This document shows positions 26,137 through 36,200 of a DNA stretch of 63,377 nucleotides, in pieces (within the stretch, counting starts at the first letter, position 1; each line of letters opens with the position of its first letter). This DNA comes from JAJXYN01 sp964532735 (GTDB taxonomy: Bacteria; Patescibacteriota; Patescibacteriia; JAGPKW01): contig CAZHKK010000001.1 of the NCBI GenBank assembly GCA_964532735.1, positions 1 to 63,377 of the forward strand. The letters run 5' to 3'. A program made the position numbers and the translations under genes. The notes beneath the pieces were generated by a model. It saw nothing but the letters and a program-made list of their open reading frames with translations, did no database searches and was not told the DNA's origin.

Positions 26137-27381
26137 TTATTTTCTTTCTTCTAAAGTAAGAGAGAAATCTAATATTTTAGAGTTTCTATAAACTTTTAAC
26201 TTAATTATATCACCCACTTTCATGTTAGAAACCTGGTTAGCAAGTGAATTATCTTGATCTAATTTAATGTCATTAATTTCAAGAATTATATCATTTTCTT
26301 TTATTCCAGCTTTATCAGCAGGACTATTTTTTATAACAGCAACGTCTTCAACGTTTTGTCCTCGCAAAACAATAACTCCATAATTATAAGGTATATTATT
26401 TACTGAAGAAATAGATTCATTAAGTTGAACATATCTAACTCCAATATATGGCCTAATAATCCTTCCTGTAGATACAACACTATCTATAATACTCTTTACA
26501 GAATTTATAGGTATAGCAAAACCAATGTTTTGACCCTGAGAACTCATAGCAGTATTTATTCCTACAACCTCTCCTGATAAATTTAAAAGTGGACCTCCAG
26601 AATTTCCAGAATTAATAGCAGTATCTGTTTGTATAACATTATCTAATTTTTCCAATGTCCCAGAATAATAATCCCCAGCAGAAATACTTCTTCCTATCCC
26701 AGAAACAATACCTTTTGTTACAGTATTTCTATACTCAGCTAAAGCATTACCTATAGCAATAACCGTTTGCCCTAATTTTAATTGATCAGAATCCCCTAAT
26801 TCTAAAGGAATTAATTCTTCTTTTAAATCTTTTATTTTACAAATTGCAAAATCAGTAACAGTATCTCTTGCAAGAACTTCCAAGTCATAAGTTTTTTCAT
26901 TATTTAAAATAACAGAATAAATAGCTGATTCATCTTCTACAACATGTTTATTAGTAACAATCATTCCATCTTTTGATATAATAAAACCCGTTCCTCCACC
27001 AATTTCTTGTTTTTGAACTTCTCCAGTAGGAACACGTTGAGTAACTCCACCAAAACCAAACAAATCAAAACCTTCAAAAGGATTTATATTTACAGTTTTA
27101 TACTTTGAAACATTTTTAGATATTACAATAGAAACAACAGAATCTGAAGCCTTTGCAACAGAATTAATAACAAAAGATTCTTCATCTATAATATCTTTTT
27201 TTATAATATTTTGATAATTTTCTTTATTATTATCCAAATTTAAATTAACTTTATTTGTATTAAAAGATAAAAAACGCATTCCTAAAACAAACATAACAGC
27301 TCCAAAAAACAAAATAAAAATTATTAATATAACAATAATTATGTTTTTTATAATTTTATTACTTTTATAATCAAAATTCAT
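26137..27381 (-). CDS. HtrA/DegP-type serine protease with PDZ domain
   Basis: Membrane-anchored quality-control protease. An N-terminal helix (about residues 12-34) anchors it, and a linker leads to a trypsin-like domain with catalytic H (VTNKHVVED), D (VTDFAICKI) and S (NSGNSGGPLLN). One C-terminal PDZ domain follows (SPADKAGIKENDIILEIN). The active site lies outside the cytoplasm. It lies between the pilin-like gene (35 bp upstream) and prfB on the same strand. A role in folding or processing of the many exported Cys-rich proteins is plausible but inferred. No SD. Confidence 0.93.
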   Translation of the reverse strand: MNFDYKSNKIIKNIIIVILIIFILFFGAVMFVLGMRFLSFNTNKVNLNLDNNKENYQNIIKKDIIDEESFVINSVAKASDSVVSIVISKNVSKYKTVNINPFEGFDLFGFGGVTQRVPTGEVQKQEIGGGTGFIISKDGMIVTNKHVVEDESAIYSVILNNEKTYDLEVLARDTVTDFAICKIKDLKEELIPLELGDSDQLKLGQTVIAIGNALAEYRNTVTKGIVSGIGRSISAGDYYSGTLEKLDNVIQTDTAINSGNSGGPLLNLSGEVVGINTAMSSQGQNIGFAIPINSVKSIIDSVVSTGRIIRPYIGVRYVQLNESISSVNNIPYNYGVIVLRGQNVEDVAVIKNSPADKAGIKENDIILEINDIKLDQDNSLANQVSNMKVGDIIKLKVYRNSKILDFSLTLEERK

Positions 27382-27416
27382 ATAAAAAAATTAATAATTA
27401 AATAATATAAATAAAT

Positions 27417-27824
27417 TTAGTTTCCTCCAATATTTTTTATAATTGTAAATATAAAATTAATAATTATATAAGAACTAAAAACTAAAACTAAACCAATTAT
27501 AGCATATTTCATAAAACCATTTGCTTTTTTTATTTCTTCTGGATTACCTCTAGCTAGTATATATTTTAAACCAGAAAAAACAAATAAACATAAAACTATA
27601 ATACCAATTATACCAAATACTACATTATTTAAAAAATTAGCTGCTATATTAGAAAATACAGAAGAAACAGAACTTTCTATAGAACCACCACTTACTGCAT
27701 TAATTTTAATAGGATTAATATAATCTTCTACACTTTTGTTATCATCAGCAAAAACAAAACTTACAAAAGATAAAAATACAAAAAACAAACAAAAATAACT
27801 AAATAATACTTTTAACCTTTTCAT
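27417..27824 (-). CDS. Small type IV secretion pilin-like membrane protein
   Basis: A 135-residue protein with a signal peptide (1-26, SFVFA/DD), a short periplasmic stretch and a two-helix hairpin (about 66-90 and 105-128) whose connecting loop reads ARGNPEEIKKANGFM. This architecture is that of VirB2/TrbC-like pilins and the 'Mbov_0395 family pilin-like' proteins of Patescibacteria and mycoplasmas (family name from memory). The hairpin is clearly homologous to residues 54-122 of the giant protein at 39974-49051 (loop SKGDPVKIQKAKKL, then SSYAIVSFI against SSYIIINFI here). No VirB4 or VirD4 is in the window. Between ftsK and HtrA on the same strand. Confidence 0.82.
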   Translation of the reverse strand: MKRLKVLFSYFCLFFVFLSFVSFVFADDNKSVEDYINPIKINAVSGGSIESSVSSVFSNIAANFLNNVVFGIIGIIVLCLFVFSGLKYILARGNPEEIKKANGFMKYAIIGLVLVFSSYIIINFIFTIIKNIGGN

Positions 27825-27861
27825 GATATTTTAATTAATAATAAAACTAAATTTAATAACT

Positions 27862-30093
27862 TTATATAATCTGATCATCGTTTTGACTATTATCACCAAA
27901 AGAATCATTTTTACTATCTTCTATTTCATCTTCTGTAATATAAACTTCTCTAGGTTTTGCGCCATTTGATGGACCTATCATTCCAGCTTCTTCTAACAAA
28001 TCCATTAATCTAGCAGCTCTAGCGTAACCAATGCTGAATTTTCTTTGCAATAAAGAAGTAGAAGCTTTTTTAGATCTAGTAATTTCTGCAACAGCCTCCT
28101 CAAATAAATCATCATCAGCGTTAAAACCAGAAGCTGTAACGCCACCATTTGTAATTAAAGATTTTTTTTCTACAATAGAATCATCATAATCAACATTATA
28201 ATCTAATGTTTTTAAATGTAAAACCAATTTTCTAATTTCATCATCAGACACATAAGCACCCTGAACTCTAACTGGTTTTGGTGTATCAGCAGCAGAATAC
28301 AACATATCTCCTTTTCCAATAAGTTTTTCTGCACCAGATTCATCAAGAACAGTTCTAGAATCTATAGCGGAAGCAACAGAAAAAGCAATACGAGCAGGAA
28401 CATTAGCTTTTATTAAACCAGTAATAACATTAACAGAAGGTCTCTGAGTAGCAAGAATCAAATGTATTCCTACAGCTCTAGCAAGTTGAGCAATTCTAAT
28501 TATACAAGGTTCTACTTCCCCTCTAGATAACATCATCAAATCAGCCAATTCATCTATAACAATAACAATGTAAGGCATTTTTTGTTCTTCTAAAACAGAT
28601 TCATTATAAGAAGATAAATTTATTTTTTTAGCTTCTGCTAAAATTTGATATCTTCTATCCATTTCTCCAACGGCCCACTTTAAAGCATTTACTATTTTTT
28701 TAGAATCAGTGACAGGGGGTGTTAAAAGATAAGGGATACCATTATACAAAGTCATTTCTACTCTTTTTGGATCAACCATAATAAATTTCAAATCATCTGG
28801 AGAATTTTGAAACATAAGAGAAGCTATAACACCATGGATACAAACAGACTTACCAGTTCCGGTAGCACCAGCAATAAGCAAATGAGGCATTCTTGCAAGA
28901 TCTGCGATATAAGGTTTTCCAGAAACATCTTTTCCTAAAAGTAAGCTTAAATTTGACTTTCTATTTTTGAATTCCTCACTATCTATCATTTCTTTCATAG
29001 AAACTATAGCACCAACCTTATTTGGAACTTCAATACCAACTAAAGATTTACCAGGTATAGGAACCTCCATACGTAAAGAATTTGCAGCAAGAGCTAAAGC
29101 AAGATCATCCTGTAATGCAGATATTCTTGAAAGTTTTACCCCTTCTTGAGGCTTAAAGGCATATTGAGTAACAGAAGGGCCAACCTTCACAGAATCCATA
29201 GATATATTTATGCCAAAATTAGATAAAGTTCTTTGTATAATAGAAGTATTTACATTAATATCACCAGCATTAGCATTACCCTCTCTATGTTCTAACAAGT
29301 CAACAGGCAAATATAATTCTCTTTTTGGAATATGAAGTTTTTTCATCGCAGAAGATGTGATATCACCACCAGAAGAAACAGGTTTTTTATCTTTATTAAT
29401 ATTAGAATCCTCAATTTTATAAGAAGGTGTTATAGGATTTAAAGGACTAGATATTTTTTCAAAAGATTTTTTAGAATCAACATCCGTAATTAAAGTTTCT
29501 TGATTTTCAGTTTCCAAAAATTCCGAACTTAAAGAATTGTCTTTTTTGTTAAATAAAGACTTAATAAATTCATAAATTTTCAAAAATAATTCATTAATAT
29601 GAATATCCGCAATAAATATAAATCCTATTAAAAATATAGCCAACATAATAAAAAAAGACGCAATAGGACCAGTTAATTTAACAAAAGGAAATAAAAAATA
29701 TTTACCAGTAATTCCACCAAAATTTAATTTTTCAAAAATATTAAAATGAAACAATTCTAAAAAAGATAAAAAACTAACAAAAACTAACAAAGACCCAAAT
29801 CCTATCATTTTATGAATACGTTTACTTGTTAAATAAAATATAAACAAAAATGTTAAAACAATAGGGAAAAACCATTTTCCAAAACCAAAAATTAAAGTCA
29901 AAATTCTATCAAAAACAATCCCAAATTGACCAGCAATATTAAACAAACTCAAAAAAGACATAACTATAAAAAGTAATAATAAAATCAATACAATGCTTTT
30001 TGTTTTAACTTCATCAATACCATCAGAAGGTATCTTTTCTTCTATTATATTATCAATTTCTTTTTGTTTTTTCTTATTTTTTTTACGAGCCAT
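27862..30093 (-). CDS. ftsK: DNA translocase FtsK/SpoIIIE
   Basis: Pumps DNA through the closing septum to complete chromosome segregation. The frame extends to a TTG at 30123, but the ATG at 30093 (MARKKNKKKQKEID) gives the usual basic start and 743 residues. There are four or five N-terminal membrane helices (about 30-170), a linker, and a RecA-like motor with Walker A (LIAGATGTGKSVCIHG) and Walker B (VIVIDELADLMM). A C-terminal gamma winged helix (SLLQRKFSIGYARAARLMDL) reads polarity sequences. An extended -10 element lies upstream at 30128-30135. The gene directly follows a giant surface-protein gene that is itself next to ftsZ. Confidence 0.95.
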   Translation of the reverse strand: MARKKNKKKQKEIDNIIEEKIPSDGIDEVKTKSIVLILLLLFIVMSFLSLFNIAGQFGIVFDRILTLIFGFGKWFFPIVLTFLFIFYLTSKRIHKMIGFGSLLVFVSFLSFLELFHFNIFEKLNFGGITGKYFLFPFVKLTGPIASFFIMLAIFLIGFIFIADIHINELFLKIYEFIKSLFNKKDNSLSSEFLETENQETLITDVDSKKSFEKISSPLNPITPSYKIEDSNINKDKKPVSSGGDITSSAMKKLHIPKRELYLPVDLLEHREGNANAGDINVNTSIIQRTLSNFGINISMDSVKVGPSVTQYAFKPQEGVKLSRISALQDDLALALAANSLRMEVPIPGKSLVGIEVPNKVGAIVSMKEMIDSEEFKNRKSNLSLLLGKDVSGKPYIADLARMPHLLIAGATGTGKSVCIHGVIASLMFQNSPDDLKFIMVDPKRVEMTLYNGIPYLLTPPVTDSKKIVNALKWAVGEMDRRYQILAEAKKINLSSYNESVLEEQKMPYIVIVIDELADLMMLSRGEVEPCIIRIAQLARAVGIHLILATQRPSVNVITGLIKANVPARIAFSVASAIDSRTVLDESGAEKLIGKGDMLYSAADTPKPVRVQGAYVSDDEIRKLVLHLKTLDYNVDYDDSIVEKKSLITNGGVTASGFNADDDLFEEAVAEITRSKKASTSLLQRKFSIGYARAARLMDLLEEAGMIGPSNGAKPREVYITEDEIEDSKNDSFGDNSQNDDQII

Positions 30094-30127
30094 AAACAAA
30101 TAATAATTATTAACTAGAATCAATCAC

Positions 30128-30135
30128 ATTATACA
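30128..30135 (-). promoter_or_regulatory. Extended -10 promoter of ftsK
   Basis: Reverse strand reads TGTATAAT with a poor -35 (TGTTAA). The leader is about 28 nt. It lies downstream of the giant gene's terminator. Confidence 0.5.
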
Positions 30136-30185
30136 ACATTATTTAATATTTTAACATAATATTATCAACACAATTTTATCAAAAT

Positions 30186-30215
30186 AAAAAACAAACACAA
30201 TATTTGTGTTTGTTT
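30186..30215 (-). terminator. Intrinsic terminator of the 2327-codon gene
   Basis: Twelve-bp perfect arms (30189-30200 and 30204-30215) with a minimal loop and a T-rich tail on the minus strand. Confidence 0.85.
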
Positions 30216-30222
30216 TTTATTA

Positions 30223-33200
30223 TTACATATCACCAGCAGTAATTTCACACTCATCAACAAATCCATTTTCAGAACCAGCACAACTCCATTTAAACGTACC
30301 TTTCTTATCATCATATCTTATACTTTTTATAATACCGGATTTACAACCTCCATTTTCATATATATGACTTGTAGATGACGGAGAATTAATACCATTATAA
30401 TTACATTCTCCATCTAAATTATCCATTCTTTTATTGTTAACATCTATAATCTCAGAAAAACAATTAGCAGTAGTTCCACCATTAATACCCTTACAAGACC
30501 AAGAATAAATTATTTTTTCAGAAGAATCAATTTCTATTTTTAAATTTTTAAAAACACCATTATCACAAGCTCCATCTATTATGTCTTTATAAGAATATAA
30601 TTGCTTTGATTGGCCATTACTAGAACCACAAGATCCCTTAACTTTAGGAATTTTTTTATAATCCGCCCAACAAGTAGCAGGAGTTCCACCATTAAAACCT
30701 TTACATTCCCACTTTATTCTATTACCTTCAATTCTTAACTTTGTCGCATAACCAATATTACATCTATCTTGTATTAAATCTGCACTAGCCCAAACCTGTC
30801 TTGCATCTGCGCCACATTCACCATCCTTCTTCGATAAGAAAGATGGATTAAAAGATCTACAAGCCAATAAAGCATCATCTTCTTTTCCTGTTACATAATT
30901 ATAAGAAGAACTTACAGCTCCATCACCCACTCCTTTACAAACCCATTGCCAAGGCATGGCCATTTTAAAAATAGTTGTTATTCCAACAATAGGAAGTTTT
31001 AATGTTAAAGTTACACAATCTGGAGTTATACTACTTTTATTTGTTTCACTTGTTTCACTATAACATACATTACCTGGTGTTTTATTAAACTTTTCTACTA
31101 TAGGATTACCCATCAATATCTCTCCTATAGTATCAACATTTTCAATAATTTCAGGATACCCAACTTTACACATTTCAAAATCCATACCAGAAAAACGCTT
31201 TCCTTTTTCTTGAGCCTTTTTTGATTCTGCAGAAGACATAGGATAAGCAAGACCAGAAGAAGCTTTAAACATAACAAAAGGATCTCCACATTTTCCGTTA
31301 GCAGGAATATTTCTAACACTCGCAACACACCTTGCATCTTTAACTGGCCCATTTTGATCCGTTCTAAGACCTATTCCTTTGCATGTCCACTTTAATTTAT
31401 TAAATATTGGATCATAAATAACATTTGTCGGATAACCTGATTCACAAGGATTAGGAGGAATAGTATCAATACTATTATTAAAAATATTACATTTCCCATC
31501 TATAGGATCATTTAAAACATTTGCCGAACACAACTTACTTTGAGTATTGCCATGCTCATCAACATTACTACAATTCCAAGAATATTTAGTTCCATTTACC
31601 AAACTGATTTTAGAAGGAAGACCTCTAGAACATAACCTAATAGGATTATAAATACCATTTAAATTATTTAGAGCATATAGAGAAGGAAAATTTTGATCAT
31701 TATTAGAACCACAATCAGCGTCCTTTTCTTCATTTCCAAAACCATCCTTTTTGCATTCATCATATTCACCACTATTAAACCCATTACATTTCCATTCCCA
31801 TTTATTCTTGGATTTATTAAATCTAGGACTAGTAGGAAGGCCAATTTCACAAGTTCCTAAATTTGTATTATTACATTTTCCATCTATAGGCAAACCAACA
31901 TCCGCATTACATATTTCATCACTACCACCATTAAGTCCAAAACATGTCCACGTCCATTTATTATTATCATAAATAACATCCCCAGCAAAACCAGTATTAC
32001 ATTTATCTTCTATCTCTTTTGTAAGAACAAAAGATTGTTTTTTATCTTTACAAGTTCTTCCTTCCGTGCAAGGTTCTCCAACGTTTACATCATCACCTCC
32101 ATAAGAACATTCTACGGAACATATTTTCATTGATCCACAATTAGCTCCAGAATCACATTCATCACCTGTGCCTACATTTTTATTATTTTTATCTTTACAA
32201 TCTTTTCCAAAACATATTTTAACACAATCTTTCCCTTCATCACATATATCTCCTTGATAAACATGCTTACTATCAATAGTGCAAATTGGCTCATTACATA
32301 TAAAATCATTACTTCCTCCACACTCTCCATTAATTATTTCAGGAGAAAAATTAGTTTCAGCAGTGCACAAAACAGAAGTCCCTGCTCCAAAACCTTTACA
32401 ATTCCATTCAAATTTTTTTGATGAATTATTAAATTTAGGATTTGTAAATTGTCCCTTACTACAAAAACCTTGAATCTTGTCTGTACTAGAAACACTAGTG
32501 CTATTATTACCCGATCCACATACTCCATCTATAGAAATAGTATTACCAGGCTTAACAGAAGAAGAATTAGCTTTTCCAGCACCATTAACAGTAAAGACAG
32601 AACTTTCAAGATATGATATAGGATATTCAATTGATCCTGTTTTAAAATCATAAAGCTCATACTTTCCGTCTCCAAACAAAACAGGCTCTTTTGCAATACC
32701 ATTTTCAACAACGAAACAAGCGCTTTCTATAGAATCACAAGTTTCTATAGAATTAGCATCAGGATGAGCTATTAATGTTAAAGGGCAATAATCCTGTTTT
32801 ACGTTATTTTCATCAACATACGAATAACAATCACTACTAGACTTGTTTGAGATATAACAACTATTATAATTTTTCAAACCTCCGAAAAAATTATTTTCAA
32901 CACTACAAGATTGCACTAATCCATCTCCGCAATAACCACCAAAGGTTTTACAAGAGGCTACTTTTCCTTTTTTAGAAATAACATCATCTCTAAAAGAAGT
33001 TGCTTCAAAATTAGAAACTAAATCTTTATTATTTTGATATTCAATATCAAAAGAATGATTTTCATAACCAGCTTGAACTCCACATATATAATTAGAATTT
33101 ATATCAGCTACAGAAAAATTATTTATCAAACCAATATCTGAATCTTTATATATATCACCTTTTGGATCACACTCTTCAAAAAAATTATACTGTGTAATAC

Positions 33201-36200
33201 CATCTCCACAATAACCTCCTCCGTTATTATTAAGTACTGAATTACAATCAAAAGAACAAGCATAAGTTCTATTATTACTTGAAGTTTCTGGAGTTATATA
33301 ACTAGAACAATCTTTCCCAAAAACAAAAGTAGAATTTAAATAATTAAGTTCTGTATTTTTTTTACAACCATGAATAGCGTTATCACCAAAAGTAGAATCA
33401 CTTCCATTTGGACCAACTATATGGTTTTTAGGATCACAAGATTCTCTTATCCCATTATTAACCTTTAAAACAGATCCTGAACTTCCATAGCCAGTAACAA
33501 CACCGTCACCACAATATCCAATAGTATAATCTCTATTAGAGCTAGGTTCTTTTGAAATAGGTTCACCCAAACCATTTTTATCAGTTTTATTAATATCAAA
33601 AGTTATAAAATCACAATCATTTTTACATTCATATCTAAGAGTTGGATAACCTTGAAAATTTTGTTCTGCAATATAATTTAAATCATTATCAACTTTTTTA
33701 TAAAAAATTCCAGATCTTAAATTATTTGTTTCTATAGGACTAGGGAAATAAGAAGGATCACATCTTTCTAGCCAATAATCATTTATTGATTTATTATTAA
33801 AATAATTAATATTTTCTCCTATAAAACTACCCTTATTATTTTTACCATAATTATCAATTTCCTTTATATAATCACTAGTGCCTACAATTATTTTTCTTAT
33901 ATTACCACCTAATTTTTTATTTTTTATATCTTCATCATTAAATAAAAACTTATTATTATCATAAATTTCATAATAATAATTTGAATTACTAGAAGATTCA
34001 TCTTTTTTTTGTGACATATCATAACCAATATAAGACATTTGGATTTTTCCATCTCCACAATAACCGCCAGTAGATTTCTGACATGAACCAGCAGGATTAT
34101 CTTCAAAATTCTTTGCCAAATAAGGGTTTGCAATAAAAGCACCCAAAGTCAAAGATTTATTTTCGTTATTCTTAGGAAACCAAGAAATGCGTCCTTCAGA
34201 TTTAGGATTAGGAATTTTATAAACATTAGAAAAACCTAAACTTTGAACTTTATCAATAATATTTGCACATATATAATTTGGCTTACCACCTCTTGATGTT
34301 TCTTTGCCAGATTCTAAAGGAGATAAAACATATCTAGGATCACAATGTTCAAAATCTGCACCATTTCCATTTTTACCATCTTCATTTGTAGGTCCAGAAA
34401 TCCAATTACCATTTTTAAAATTATTACTATCAATACTTCCGTTTCCACAATAACCCCCAGTCAAAGTACAAGCAACACACCCATAACTATCTCCTATTTT
34501 AGTTCCATCTGGTTGTAAATACCAACCACTTCCAACACCTGTTTGACCAGTATAATCACTAGACTTTTGTTGAGCAGTAGGATCACATTGCTCAAAATTG
34601 CCAATATAATAATTTTTAACAACAGATTTATCTGAATTTGTATTAGCAACATAAAAAGATTCATTAGAAGCTGATTGAGTACCATTTTCTAAAACACCAT
34701 TACCACAAAATCCACCAATGTCATTACAGTTAGAAGAACATAAATACTGGCTAGAAAAACTTTTTCCAGTTCCTCCATTATACATACTATCAGAATAAAC
34801 ATCAGGATTTCCATTTTCCTTTGAAGGAACCCATAAAGAATATTTATTAACTTCTGATGATAATATTCCATTAATATCACCATTTACATAAAAAACTTTA
34901 TTTTGCTCTTTTGTTCTCAATTTCTGAACACTATAATAACCTATCCAAAAAAACTTTTCATTTTTATTTCCAAAAACATTTTCTATATATTCATTTTTAG
35001 CTGGATTTTCAATATTTACTAACTGAGCTTCTCCATGCTCATAATAACATTCTGTATTTGCTAAATCATAAGTTGTTTTAGAATTTGTTAATTTATAACA
35101 TAAAAAATCACTCGACATTTCTTTTTCTATCCAACCTTCTGGACATTTCATAGATTGTTTTTTTTCACATATACCATAATACAAATCATCACAAGGAACA
35201 TCATCCCATTTACCGTCCCATCCATTTCCAAATTTTATAGTTGCACAATTACCGTTTCCACTAGGCTCATTTACAGACCAATTAGAAAACTTATTATAAC
35301 CAGACTTAATTTCACAATATTCATGTTGACCCTCATCGTTAATAGCTTGTAAAACATGATCTCCACAACTAGTTCCTATATAAAAACGAATATCTTTTGA
35401 ACTAACAACACCTTGTCTATTGCCTTCAACATTTACACCCATATTCCAAGAATCTTTTACTGATATTCTAAATTTATAATCACCAAAATAAGAACCGTCC
35501 AAAAGATGTATAATACCCTGGTTAGCATCTTCTAATTTTTCACTTAAAACAGTTGAATAAATTCTAAAATAAATTTTTGTAGTAAACTTACGAGTATTAG
35601 GATCTATTTTTGCTAAATCACTATGCTTTAACCATTTTCCAGTAATTTCAGAACCTCTATTTGAAGAAAAAATTGTTTTATTGCCAATAATATTATTAGA
35701 TTTATAAAAACCTATATTAGAATTAGCTTTCTCAATAAATTCAATTTTATACATAATCTCATCACCATCAATATCGCTAATATTATCAGCACCAACAACA
35801 ATATCATCTAAAGAAAACTCTAAATAAACAGAATTTCTTGATATACTATTTACAGAAAGATTATTTTCATTTATCAAAGAAATACTTTCTGAATAATTTT
35901 CTTCTCCTCCTTTTACATAAGATAAAGCAGTAAAATTTGAGTTTTTTATAAAAGGCATCAAAGGAGAATTGTTTATATATTTACAAGAAGATCCAGATCT
36001 TATAAAACAATGTTTTTCCTCTGATGAAGAATTAATATTTTTTTTAGTTAAACAATTATTATCACTCCATAAACAATTAGACGGGCAAGAGTCTTGAGAA
36101 TTATAATTTTCACAACTTTTAAATGATTTAGTATTATTGTCCCAAAATATATATTCTACACCAAAATCACAATCTTCTCCACTTTGAACCTTCCCATCAC

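Noticed and set aside
27417..27824. Reading the small pilin-like gene as evidence for a complete conjugation or type IV secretion locus
   Set aside because: No VirB4, VirD4, relaxase or other conjugation gene is present in the window, and the neighbours are ftsK and htrA; only a pilin-like protein can be supported.
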